From positions 62,001 through 126,000 of the forward strand of contig LQBI01000035.1 in assembly GCA_002030045.1 (NCBI GenBank): 64,000 nucleotides of DNA, in the 5' to 3' direction. The translations under genes were made by a program, and so were the position numbers. Below the pieces are notes generated by a model. The model saw only the letters and a program-made list of their open reading frames with translations. It was not told the origin of the DNA and did no database searches. Of the stretch, positions 25,309 through 33,426 are shown one piece after another; within the stretch, counting starts at the first letter, position 1; every line of letters starts with the position of its first letter. The DNA comes from Candidatus Aegiribacteria sp. MLS_C. Its GTDB lineage: Bacteria; Fermentibacterota; Fermentibacteria; Fermentibacterales; JCC-6.

Positions 25309-26198
25309 GCAGTATCTGCCGTTCTGCAGATGGAGCAATTCCATCGCAGTTTCCGCGAGAAGCTGCATGCCGCCTCGTCCGTTCGGAAAAGAGCGAAGAA
25401 GGTGGGTCCAGACCCGGAAAGCCCCCAGTCACCGCTGAGACTGCCGGACAGGAACCTGGACACTTCCGCGATCTCGGGAATGCGCTTCTCTAGCAGGGGA
25501 AGGAAGTCGTTCCGCAGGTCCAGCGGAAAAGGCTTACCCTCATGCCATACTGCTGACGAGGCTGAATCATGCCTAATCATGTCACTGTTTGTCAAGTAGC
25601 TAGGCAGTCCCGTCGCGCCGCCTGATCGTTCCTGCTGCACCGGAACCCCGGTGTCCCAGAGGCGGTAGGCTTCAGGGGTCGGGACTTTTACTGGCGGGTG
25701 TATGAGTACAGCGTGGAAAGGAATGGCCGGAAAAGGATGGAGCAACTCCCCGCGTCCCCTGACAAGAGCCGTTCCTCCTTCCAGGAAGAACGGGACGTCG
25801 CTTCCAAGCTGCGCTGCGGCGTCCTCCAGGTCAAGGTCCCGCCTTCCGGTCATTTCCGTCAGTCCCTTCAGGACCGATGCTGCGTCGCTGCTGCCGCCTC
25901 CCAGTCCGGCCTCGACAGGTATGCGCTTACTGAGTTTCATTCGTACATCGATGGGTTCGCCGGAGATGTCAAGGAACTTGCGGGCTGCCTTCCAGACGAT
26001 ATTGCCGGGACCTTCCGGCAGACCGTCGCCGCACTTGAGCGATATGTTCCCGCTGCCGTTCCGCACATTTATCTCGAGACGGTCACAGAGGCTGATCTCC
26101 TGGAAGACGCTGATGATGTCGTGGAATCCGTCACCCCGTGCACCCGTGATCCTGAGCCCGAGGTTGAGCTTGGCTCCGGGGTGGAGGGTGAGTCTCAA
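25287..26198 (-). CDS. ispE: 4-diphosphocytidyl-2-C-methyl-D-erythritol kinase
   Basis: GHMP-family kinase of the MEP pathway of isoprenoid synthesis; phosphorylates CDP-ME with ATP. 303 aa. Seen: PGAKLNLGLRITGARGDGFHDI near the start (split: PGAKLNLGLRI, GDGFHDI), the GHMP loop PVEAGLGGGSSDAA, and the C-terminal GLSGSGPTFFALF. The TTG at 26198 overlaps the stop of the upstream UbiA gene (TTGA) and fits the family N-terminus; an ATG at 26258 lacks a ribosome binding site. The 3' end reads into tRNA-Gln by 22 nt. It sits downstream of a prenyltransferase, so both belong to isoprenoid use. Confidence 0.93.
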   Translation of the reverse strand: MRLTLHPGAKLNLGLRITGARGDGFHDIISVFQEISLCDRLEINVRNGSGNISLKCGDGLPEGPGNIVWKAARKFLDISGEPIDVRMKLSKRIPVEAGLGGGSSDAASVLKGLTEMTGRRDLDLEDAAAQLGSDVPFFLEGGTALVRGRGELLHPFPAIPFHAVLIHPPVKVPTPEAYRLWDTGVPVQQERSGGATGLPSYLTNSDMIRHDSASSAVWHEGKPFPLDLRNDFLPLLEKRIPEIAEVSRFLSGSLSGDWGLSGSGPTFFALFRTDEAACSFSRKLRWNCSICRTADTAGASSNG

Positions 26199-27112
26199 AT
26201 CCCCGTCGTTCCGGTACCCGGACAGAGGTTGACCGCCAGTGCAACCGAGATGACCCATAGGAGTATGTTGACAAGAAGGGGTTTGTCAGACAGGAGGAGC
26301 CTGTCGGGGCTTCCGCCGTGTCCCTTCACGTGAATCAGGTAGAGGTACCTGAACACACCGTACGTAACGAAGGGTATCGTCAGCCATAGCCTGGTGGACA
26401 CCAGAGCCATGGTGCGGTCGCTTATGGAGTAGATGGAATACCCGATGATGCTTGCCGCAGTGGCTATTCCCATCATCTCATCCAGCAGCCGTACGCTGTA
26501 CTCCTCGAGGCTGCGACGGTGACCGGAGGCCTGCGGGCCCAGGGCGATCACTTCGGACCGTCTCTTGGCGAAGCCCAGGAACATGGCTAGAAAGAAGGTG
26601 CAGAGGATAAGCCAGTGGGAGATGGACACGTCGTGGTAGCCGGTGTCCATCGCCAGGGTGACCCCGGCGATGGCCCTCAGGACGAAGCCGAGGGCTATCA
26701 GCAGAACATCCAGGATGACCGCGTTCTTGAGACCTGCAGAGTAGGCGATCTGCATCGCCAGGTAGACGCTGAGGACCAGTGCGAACCTCGGGGCTGCGAA
26801 CCATGATACCGATAGGACTGCCAGTGCAAGGAAGGACGCTCCGCTGATAGCGCAGGAGACCGGCAGCCTTCCGGATGCCACGGGTCTGGTGCTCTTCTCC
26901 GGATGGTTCCGGTCCCTCTCCCTGTCGGCGACGTCGTTCATCAGGTAGACGGAACTCGATAGAAGGCTGAAGCCAACAGCTCCCAGCGCTGTTATGCCAA
27001 GGGCCCTGGGATTGGTCCAGTGGTCGGCGAAGAGGATGCCGGCGAAGACGAAGAGATTCTTCGTCCAGGATCGGACCCTGAGGCTCTGGAGGAATGCGCT
27101 GACAGTGTTCAT
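26195..27112 (-). CDS. UbiA-family prenyltransferase, decaprenyl-phosphate phosphoribosyltransferase-like
   Basis: A 305-aa integral membrane enzyme with about nine helices. The first Asp-rich motif reads NDVADRERDRNHPEKSTRPV, the form used by 5-phosphoribosyl-1-pyrophosphate:polyprenyl-phosphate transferases (Rv3806c type), rather than menaquinone or ubiquinone transferases. The second polar loop is LGFAKRRSEV. KNLFVFAGILFA at the N-terminus is also typical. The product would be a polyprenyl-phosphoribose used for cell-surface arabinose-type sugars. The oxidoreductase partners (DprE1/DprE2) are not in the window. Overlaps ispE by 4 nt. Confidence 0.87.
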   Translation of the reverse strand: MNTVSAFLQSLRVRSWTKNLFVFAGILFADHWTNPRALGITALGAVGFSLLSSSVYLMNDVADRERDRNHPEKSTRPVASGRLPVSCAISGASFLALAVLSVSWFAAPRFALVLSVYLAMQIAYSAGLKNAVILDVLLIALGFVLRAIAGVTLAMDTGYHDVSISHWLILCTFFLAMFLGFAKRRSEVIALGPQASGHRRSLEEYSVRLLDEMMGIATAASIIGYSIYSISDRTMALVSTRLWLTIPFVTYGVFRYLYLIHVKGHGGSPDRLLLSDKPLLVNILLWVISVALAVNLCPGTGTTGI

Positions 27113-27156
27113 GTGCTCTATAATACTTCAAGCAGAGTCCCCGAGAAAGCGCCTGG

Positions 27157-27194
27157 TGTCTCATTCTGGTGCCGGGCCTTGAAAATGAGACATT
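27157..27194 (+). repeat. left terminal inverted repeat, self-complementary ends
   Basis: Begins TGTCTCATT (27157-27165) and contains the perfect reverse complement AATGAGACA at 27184-27192, so this end alone can fold into a 9-bp stem. The matching end lies at 28103-28140. Confidence 0.85.
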
Positions 27195-27243
27195 ACCAGA
27201 AGCTATGAATGTAGATAGGGACTCCTGAACGATCGACACAGTA

Positions 27244-27966
27244 TCAGCATTCCAGCATCCATATTGAGATCTTGGCACCGAACTCCCAGTTCGCTGCCGC
27301 CTTGCCGTGCTTGATGGAACGAACGTGAGGCTGTGATATGCCTGCCATCCGGTAAGGGATGTTACGCTTCTTCTCATTGCACATCTCCTTCTGCTGACGG
27401 TAAACCTCATGAATCACGAGAAGCTTCCGATACCGATCCCGGCTGAGATTCTCAATGGATACTTCTTCGGAGAGCGTTTCTATATGATAAAGGCCCCTGC
27501 GAATGTATCCCGGCTGCTTCCGAATAGCTTTGCGAAGCTTACCGCATGCTTTCTTCTTCTTCGCCGCTCTCAGGTAATCGCGCCGGGCATTCTCCAGGTA
27601 GGTCCTGTGCTTCGTGCTGCCAGGTGGTCGAAATTCCTGAAGAGTATCGATGATCCCTTCGAGACATTCCCGTGAGCTGTTGAGAAGCTTCAGGTCAGCA
27701 GGGAAGGCTATGTCAGCAGGTGATACGGTGGCATCAAGAATGAGCTTCCCACGGTTACGGGGCCTCTTATCAACATCATCTTCTTCTGGAGGACCATCAT
27801 CCTGACCCCGGGCAGGGCTGCTCAGACTCTTCCTGTACTCCTCCTCGTTAATCGACCATGGAATTACTTCTGCGAGTTTTACTCAGCGATTATCCGCACT
27901 GAGATACTCTCAGAAAGGACTGTTGAATTCAATGAATTCCAGCTGATGACTGCTGTGTTTGAACAA
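27244..27966 (-). pseudogene. broken IS5/IS1182-like (DUF772-type) transposase
   Basis: Reading 241 codons from a TTG at 27966 (GGAGG 5 nt upstream) gives recognisable transposase pieces: FKHSSHQLEFIEFNSPF, then KLAEVIPWSINEEEY, then GKLILDATVSPADIAFPADL, RRDYLRAAKKKK, KLLVIHEVYRQQKEM, GISQPHVRS and EFGAKIS. Two in-frame TGA codons (27910-27912 and 27883-27885) interrupt the N-terminal part; the second stands where the family has Trp in 'NRWVKLAE'. About 200 internal residues between the 'IPW' and 'GKLILDAT' blocks are missing, and the C-terminus stops shortly after EFGAKIS, losing the end of the catalytic domain. Not functional. Confidence 0.88.
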
Positions 27967-28102
27967 TGATGCCTCCAGGTGCAAGGGTTGTATCCATTAT
28001 AAGATATCAATCGTGCATCAATATACTTGATATGTTTCTATCTATAAAGATTTCAAATAGTTATCCCATATTCAGTAGACCCTGAATACAGTTCTACAAA
28101 GA

Positions 28103-28140
28103 AATGTCTCTTTTCCCGGGCCCGGCACCAGAATGGGACA
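28103..28140 (-). repeat. right terminal inverted repeat
   Basis: The reverse complement starts TGTCCCATTCTGGTGCCGGG and ends AAGAGACATT, mirroring the left end at 27157-27194 with few mismatches. Its own inner palindrome is imperfect. Confidence 0.85.
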
Positions 28141-28267
28141 TTCATAACCGGGCGTGTTATTCCGGTCGCGGTCGTTTATATTCCAGTGTCGCTCACTGCA
28201 GCGATTCCGATCACGGTACATGTGATACTGAATTCTCCGTAAGACGTCACTGGAAGCAGGGTGAACG

Positions 28268-30328
28268 ATGAGAACCGTACTGATGGTCCTGCTGTCGATC
28301 CTGTCGGTCTCCTTCGCCGATGATTACAAAGTGGAGGAGTACGGCAACTCTCAGACCGGCAGGATAGAGACCGTGCTGGAAGACCAGCTGGCGGTACGGG
28401 TTCTCGATTCCCGCGGAAGACCCCTGGAAGGCGTTGAAGTAGTCTTCGAGACCTATTCCGACGGCGGCTCCATCGCGTATCCGTTCACCGGGGTTGATCC
28501 CACGATAATCGAAGGTGATACCGCATCAGGTGATTTCTCAGCGGTGAGGCTCCTCACGGACGATGAGGGATTCGCCGGGATATCACTCAAGCTCGGGGAC
28601 GAGACCAGCAACAACAGTGTTGACGCCAGGGTGCACTTTTCCGCCGACAGGGAGGAGAGGGTCCACTTCTCCGCTCTGGCGGTGGACCTGAGGACCATCA
28701 TCTTCCAGATCATAGGCGGCCTGGCCATCTTCCTGCTGGGCATGAAGATGATGTCCGAGTCACTTCAGACCGTGGCCGGAAGCAAGATGCGTTCGATACT
28801 CAAGAAGATCACCTGCAACAGGTTCGCGGCTCTTGCTGCGGGAGCCCTCATGACGGCGGTCATTCAGAGTTCCAGTGCGACTACCGTGATCGCGGTGAGT
28901 TTTGTCAACTCGGGACTGATGGTGCTTCAGCAGGCGGTAGGAGTCATCATCGGGGCCAACATAGGTACCACCATCACCGGCCAGCTGATTGCCTTCAAGA
29001 TAACTAGCTACGCATTCCCAATAGTGGCGGTTGGATTCACAATGTTCGCTTTCGCCAGGACTCGCAGGAACCAGTTCTGGGGAAGGGCCGTGGTGGGTCT
29101 GGGTCTAATATTCCTCGGCATGACGCTGATGAGCGACGTCCTGGTTCCCCTCAGGAGCAGCATGGCGGTGAAGAACTTCTTCACCGATTTCAGCGCGAAT
29201 CCCCTCCTGGCTGTCTTCGCCGGTACGGTTCTGACCTCGATAATCCAGAGTTCCAGCGCAACAGTGGGCCTGACCATGACCCTGGCAGGTGCCGGGCTCA
29301 TCGACCTGCAGGGCGCCTTCTACCTCGTCCTGGGAGATAACATCGGAACCACCATCACAGCTCAGCTGTCGGCGATAGGAGCCAGCAGGACCGCCAGGCA
29401 GACCGCCATGGCTCATACTCTCTTCAACTTCATAGGCGCCATCTACATGGGAATCCTGATCTCCGACAACGGAGGGTTCGTGCTCAACCTGGTAAGGTCC
29501 ACATCCAGCCACCCTCTGCGCCAGGTAGCCAATGCGCACAGCATGTTCAACATACTGAACGCCGTCGTGTTCCTGCCGCTGGTGCCCTTACTCGCCAGGC
29601 TCTGCAGGTTCCTGATACCCGACAGGGTACAGGTACAGGCAGAGGAAATCGAACTGCGGCTGGAGGAACACCTGCTGGATTCACCGGCCCTGGCCATAGA
29701 CAACCTGGAGAGGGAAATGGTCAAGATGGCGGCCTACGCCGAGGAGACCGTCAAAGGAGCAGTATCCTGCTTCTTCCGGGGTTACCCTAAGCAGAACACC
29801 ATAATGTCAATGGAGGACAGGGTCGACTTCATGCAGAGGGACCTTACGATATACGCCTCGAAGCTGTTCCAGAGGGATCTGGACCAGGAACAGTCGCTGA
29901 AGCTCCCGGTGATAATACACACCATAAACGACCTGGAGAGGATTTCCGATCACGCCGTGAACATCGTCGAAGCCAGGGGTAGGGTCACCAGCAACCTGGA
30001 CACGGACATCAGCGAGATGAGTTCGTCTGCACTGAAGGCCTCGGAAATGGTGCTGAGGATGCTGGACAACACAAGGATATCCCTGGAATCACACTCCAGG
30101 GAGGCCTCGCAGGCGGTCCTGGAGCTGGAGGCCAGGCTTAACGGGCTGGAAGAGGACGCCCGGGAACTGTATACCGACTGTCTGACCAGACGGGGGCAGG
30201 ACGGTCTGCAGAGGCTGGCCCTGCTGGATTTCACTGATTACTGCGAGAGAATAGGCGATCACCTTACCAACATTGCGCAGTCCCTCCTCGGAGGAGGCGT
30301 CTGGCACGGCACCGACGACCTGACCTGA
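28268..30328 (+). CDS. Na/Pi cotransporter family protein with Ig-like and PhoU-like domains
   Basis: A 686-aa membrane protein. Signal peptide (1-17), an extracytoplasmic beta-sandwich (about 25-130; LAVRVLDSRGRPLEGVEVVF is a bacterial Ig/Big-1-like repeat), then the NptA/PNaS core. Two QSSSATT/QSSSATV motifs (about residues 199 and 329), each followed by a GANIGTT or GDNIGTT loop, mark the inverted-repeat phosphate/Na+ transport fold. The C-terminus (about 460-680) is helical and PhoU-like. It would import phosphate with Na+. The N-terminal Ig-like domain is uncommon in this family. It lies just beyond the decayed insertion sequence. Confidence 0.93.
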   Translation: MRTVLMVLLSILSVSFADDYKVEEYGNSQTGRIETVLEDQLAVRVLDSRGRPLEGVEVVFETYSDGGSIAYPFTGVDPTIIEGDTASGDFSAVRLLTDDEGFAGISLKLGDETSNNSVDARVHFSADREERVHFSALAVDLRTIIFQIIGGLAIFLLGMKMMSESLQTVAGSKMRSILKKITCNRFAALAAGALMTAVIQSSSATTVIAVSFVNSGLMVLQQAVGVIIGANIGTTITGQLIAFKITSYAFPIVAVGFTMFAFARTRRNQFWGRAVVGLGLIFLGMTLMSDVLVPLRSSMAVKNFFTDFSANPLLAVFAGTVLTSIIQSSSATVGLTMTLAGAGLIDLQGAFYLVLGDNIGTTITAQLSAIGASRTARQTAMAHTLFNFIGAIYMGILISDNGGFVLNLVRSTSSHPLRQVANAHSMFNILNAVVFLPLVPLLARLCRFLIPDRVQVQAEEIELRLEEHLLDSPALAIDNLEREMVKMAAYAEETVKGAVSCFFRGYPKQNTIMSMEDRVDFMQRDLTIYASKLFQRDLDQEQSLKLPVIIHTINDLERISDHAVNIVEARGRVTSNLDTDISEMSSSALKASEMVLRMLDNTRISLESHSREASQAVLELEARLNGLEEDARELYTDCLTRRGQDGLQRLALLDFTDYCERIGDHLTNIAQSLLGGGVWHGTDDLT

Positions 30329-30345
30329 TGCTGGTTTTCTCTGAG

Positions 30346-30375
30346 TTGACAATCACATGCCGGTCTGAGAGATTA
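30346..30375 (+). promoter_or_regulatory. weak promoter candidate for the cyclic-DPG-synthetase-like gene
   Basis: A perfect -35 TTGACA (30346-30351) is followed at 17-18 nt by only a poor -10 (GAGATT/AGATTA, 30369-30375). The downstream leader to 30498 holds no gene that I can see. Offered with low confidence. Confidence 0.3.
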
Positions 30376-30497
30376 ACCGGGTCGAGTCCGGTCAGAACAG
30401 GCCGGAATTCTTGCACGATGGGAGAGGCCGAACCGAAGAAAACCGGTTCGCTGTTGCTTTCCCGCAAGCAGTCATCCACTTGCGGAAAGGACGACAG

Positions 30498-31823
30498 ATG
30501 AGCAAGATCAGAACTCTGATCCTGGGCGCCGCCGGGCGCGATTTTCACAATTTCAACGTAGTCTACAGGAATGATCCCGACTACGAGGTAGCGGCCTTCA
30601 CCGCCACCCAGATCCCCGACATCGACGGGAGGATGTACCCGCCCAAGCTGGCCGGTGACCTATACCCCGAGGGGATTCCCATACTCTCCGAGGAAGACCT
30701 GGAGGACATCATCAGAGACCGTGGAATAGAACTCTGTGTGATGTCCTACAGCGACCTGTCGAATGACAGCGTGATGGAACTCTGTGCCAGGGTGAACTCC
30801 GCGGGTTCAGATTTCACGCTGCTCGGGGCCGAGAGGACCATGCTCAGGAGCAGCAAGCCTGTCATATCTGTATGTGCAGTAAGGACCGGTTGCGGCAAGA
30901 GCCAGACCACCAGGAGAGTCATCGAGATACTGCAGAAGGCGGGGAGGAAGGTGGTGGCCGTAAGGCATCCGATGCCATACGGAGACCTCGTCGCCCAGCG
31001 GGTGCAGAGGTTCGAGAAGATAGAGGACCTGAAGAAGCACAACTGCACCATCGAGGAGATGGAGGAGTACGAGCCCCACATAAGAAGGGGGAACGTCATC
31101 TATGCCGGAGTTGACTACGAGGCGATATTGAGGGAGGCCGAGAAGGAAGCCGACATAATCCTCTGGGACGGCGGAAACAACGATACCTCATTCTACCGCC
31201 CTGACCTCCTCATAACCGTCGTCGATCCTCACAGGCCCGGTCACGAGGTGTCCTACTACCCCGGCCAGACCAACCTCCGCATGGCGGACGTGGTGGTCAT
31301 CAACAAGATAGACAGCGCCTATCCGGAGGACGTCGATACGGTCCGTGACAACATCAGGGCCGTGAACCCGGAAGCCGTAATCGTTGACGCCGCCAGTCCC
31401 ATCACTGTAGATGATCCCTCGGCCATCACCGGGGCAAGCGTTCTGGTGGTGGAGGACGGACCGACCCTTACCCATGGGGATATGGAGTATGGAGCCGGTT
31501 TCGTGGCAGCGGAGAAGTACGGTGCCGAGGACTGCATCGACCCCAGACCGTATGCGGTGGGTACCATAATAGAGACCTACGAGAAATACTACGCCGACCG
31601 TGAGGATGCCTACATACTACCGGCGATGGGTTACGGTGAGGACCAGATGAAGGACCTCCAGCAGACCATCAACGCATCGGACTGCGATACCGTGATAATC
31701 GCGACGCCGATAGACCTGACCCGCGTTATCAAGATAAACAAGCCGGTGGTGAGAGTGGGCTACGACCTTCAGGAGATAGGGAAGCCGGACCTTCCCCAGG
31801 TACTGAGGAGATTCACAGACTAG
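30498..31823 (+). CDS. cyclic 2,3-diphosphoglycerate synthetase-like GTPase
   Basis: A 441-aa cytoplasmic protein. ATG at 30498 has AAAGGACGA upstream and the family start KIRTLILGAAGRDFHNFNVV (split: LILGAAGRDFHNFN). A Rossmann-like N-terminal part (VAAFTATQIPDIDGR) is followed by a P-loop (CAVRTGCGKSQTTRR, about 132), HPMPYGDLVAQRVQRF, ILWDGGNND and NKIDSA, a G3E-like set. The family contains the cyclic 2,3-diphosphoglycerate synthetase known from thermophilic methanogens; in bacteria the activity is mostly untested. The reaction here could be cDPG synthesis or another ATP/GTP-dependent step. Confidence 0.83.
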   Translation: MSKIRTLILGAAGRDFHNFNVVYRNDPDYEVAAFTATQIPDIDGRMYPPKLAGDLYPEGIPILSEEDLEDIIRDRGIELCVMSYSDLSNDSVMELCARVNSAGSDFTLLGAERTMLRSSKPVISVCAVRTGCGKSQTTRRVIEILQKAGRKVVAVRHPMPYGDLVAQRVQRFEKIEDLKKHNCTIEEMEEYEPHIRRGNVIYAGVDYEAILREAEKEADIILWDGGNNDTSFYRPDLLITVVDPHRPGHEVSYYPGQTNLRMADVVVINKIDSAYPEDVDTVRDNIRAVNPEAVIVDAASPITVDDPSAITGASVLVVEDGPTLTHGDMEYGAGFVAAEKYGAEDCIDPRPYAVGTIIETYEKYYADREDAYILPAMGYGEDQMKDLQQTINASDCDTVIIATPIDLTRVIKINKPVVRVGYDLQEIGKPDLPQVLRRFTD

Positions 31824-31845
31824 CTGGAACGGAAATGTCTCACAA

Positions 31846-31880
31846 TGCAGAAGGCAGGATCGAAATCCTGCCTTTCTGCA
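31846..31880 (+). terminator. hairpin between the GTPase gene and the kor operon
   Basis: TGCAGAAGGCAGGAT (31846-31860) pairs with ATCCTGCCTTTCTGCA (31865-31880) around loop CGAA, with one bulged T. The distal arm contains the short T-run, and termination is plausible but not certain. Confidence 0.6.
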
Positions 31881-31927
31881 CAATCGCTTGACCGCCCGTG
31901 CGATCGAATAAGGGAGGTACAGGTTCA

Positions 31928-32287
31928 ATGGCAAAGAGTTCCTCACCTGCTGAGAAAGCCTCCACCGCTGACAGCAGCGGTGGCAAGGTGAAGGAGAAAG
32001 CCACGAAGGGAGCAGAACCGAAGGAGCCGACATCCTTCGTTCATATTTTTCCCGACTGGTGCAAAGGCTGCGGAATATGTGTGGCATTCTGTCCCACCGG
32101 CGTGCTGGAGATGAAGGGACAGAAGGCGGTGGTCGCGCACCCCGAGAAGTGCGTCCGCTGCTATCTGTGCGCCAGGAGGTGCCCGGACTTCGCCATAGGC
32201 ATCGAGGACAGCGAGGGGCGGGTTGACGATACCCAGGACAAGAACAAGAACGGTTCTGAAGACAGGGGAGAAGGTGGTTCAAGGTGA
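31928..32287 (+). CDS. korD: 2-oxoacid:ferredoxin oxidoreductase delta (ferredoxin) subunit
   Basis: A 119-aa ferredoxin-like subunit carrying two [4Fe-4S] clusters: CKGCGICVAFCP and CVRCYLCARRCP. It passes electrons from the catalytic subunits to soluble ferredoxin. ATG at 31928 follows AAGGGAGG at 11-nt spacing. The cluster domain is flanked by unusual low-complexity charged tails: an N-terminal Ser/Lys/Glu stretch of about 35 residues and a C-terminal Asp/Lys/Asn/Gly stretch. It overlaps korA by 4 nt (GTGA). Confidence 0.93.
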   Translation: MAKSSSPAEKASTADSSGGKVKEKATKGAEPKEPTSFVHIFPDWCKGCGICVAFCPTGVLEMKGQKAVVAHPEKCVRCYLCARRCPDFAIGIEDSEGRVDDTQDKNKNGSEDRGEGGSR

Positions 32288-33426
32288 TAGTGCCCTGGGG
32301 AGAGACCAGACTTGTTCAGGGCAACGAAGCCGTTGCTCTAGGCGCCATTGCCGCCGGAATCGGCTTTTTCGCGGGATATCCCATCACTCCTTCCACCGAG
32401 ATCGCCGAGCTGCTGGCGCGTTACATGCCGCTCAAGGACAAGAAGTGGATACAGATGGAGGATGAGATCGCCAGCATCAGCGCCCTGATAGGAGCCAGGC
32501 TGGCAGGTTCGAAATCAATGACCGCCACCAGCGGCCCCGGCTTCAGCCTTATGCAGGAGGGTATAGGCTACGCGTGCATGACCGAAGTGCCCCTGGTCCT
32601 TGTCAACGTGATGAGGGCCGGACCGTCAACCGGTCTTCCCACCCAGGCGGCGCAGGGTGACGTGATGCAGTCCAGGTGGGGTACCCACGGCGACCATCCG
32701 GTGATAGTCCTCGCTCCCTCCAACGTGATGGAGTGCTTCGAACTCACAGTTAGGGCCTTCAACCTCTCGGAGATATTCAGGAACCCCGTGATACTGATGC
32801 CCGACGAGATAATAGGCCACATGCGCGAGAGGATAACCTTCCCGCTCAGGGAGGATGTCCACGTCGAGAAGATACCGGTGCCGGACGTACCGGTGGAATG
32901 GTACGAGCATTACCACGAATCAGCCTCGTACGTTTCTCCTATGGCGATCTTCGGAAGCGGTTACCGTTTCCACGTGACGGGACTTACCCACGACAAACAG
33001 GGGTTCCCCACAAGGAAGGAGAACGAGGTTATCGCAAAGATGGAGAGGCTAAAATACAAGATCACCAGAAGACTGAGCGAACTGGAGGACGTAAGGATGC
33101 ACGGCATGGAAGACAGCCGTGTGGTGATATTCGCCTACGGTTCGGTCTACCGGTCGGCCCTTGCCGCCCAGGCGATCCTCAGGAAGAGAAAGAAGAGGGT
33201 GGGAGTATTCCGTCCGGTCACCCTGTGGCCCTTCCCGGACAGAACGGTCAAGGAGAACCTCGATTCCAAGGAAGTAGTCCTGGTGCCGGAACTCAACCAG
33301 GGACAGATGATACACGAGGTGGAGAGAATGACCGCGGATGCCGTCAGAGTGGTCCCCCTGCACAGGGTGGACGGCTACGAGATCACACCCGAGGAAATCG
33401 TCAACGCAGTCATGGAGGTGGTCTGA
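32284..33426 (+). CDS. korA: 2-oxoacid:ferredoxin oxidoreductase alpha subunit
   Basis: A 380-aa catalytic subunit. GTG at 32284 overlaps the korD stop. It has the pyrimidine-binding-domain signature GYPITPSTEIAELL (about 30-43), the stretch TATSGPGFSLMQEGIGYA, and GQMIHEVERM near the C-terminus. The delta-alpha-beta-gamma gene set oxidises 2-oxoacids such as 2-oxoglutarate with CoA and ferredoxin, typical of anaerobes using the reductive or ferredoxin-linked TCA steps. Substrate choice among 2-oxoacids is inferred from the family, not visible residues. Confidence 0.93.
   Translation: MIVPWGETRLVQGNEAVALGAIAAGIGFFAGYPITPSTEIAELLARYMPLKDKKWIQMEDEIASISALIGARLAGSKSMTATSGPGFSLMQEGIGYACMTEVPLVLVNVMRAGPSTGLPTQAAQGDVMQSRWGTHGDHPVIVLAPSNVMECFELTVRAFNLSEIFRNPVILMPDEIIGHMRERITFPLREDVHVEKIPVPDVPVEWYEHYHESASYVSPMAIFGSGYRFHVTGLTHDKQGFPTRKENEVIAKMERLKYKITRRLSELEDVRMHGMEDSRVVIFAYGSVYRSALAAQAILRKRKKRVGVFRPVTLWPFPDRTVKENLDSKEVVLVPELNQGQMIHEVERMTADAVRVVPLHRVDGYEITPEEIVNAVMEVV

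Larger units (their letters stand above)
27157..28140 (-). mobile_element. decayed insertion sequence with 38-bp terminal inverted repeats
   Basis: The 984-bp segment is bounded by inverted repeats 27157-27194 and 28103-28140, which match at most positions and both begin TGTC(T/C)CATTCTGGTGCCGG. It contains one broken transposase on the minus strand and an A+T-rich stretch (27967-28100) including a 7-bp palindrome arm pair (28004-28010, 28027-28033). I see no target-site duplication. Sequence composition is lower in G+C than the flanks. Flanking spacer 27113-27156 and 28141-28267 holds no gene that I can see. Probably an IS5/IS1182-type element that can no longer move itself. Confidence 0.85.

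Noticed and set aside
27883-27912. TGA codons in the transposase frame read as Gly or Trp (recoded genetic code)
   Set aside because: Dozens of intact genes here use TGA as a true stop, often in start-stop overlaps, so the two TGAs are nonsense mutations in a decayed gene.
31834-31845. A second copy of the IS end near 31.8 kb (ATGTCTCA)
   Set aside because: Only about eight matching bases, with no extended similarity to the 38-bp inverted repeat.
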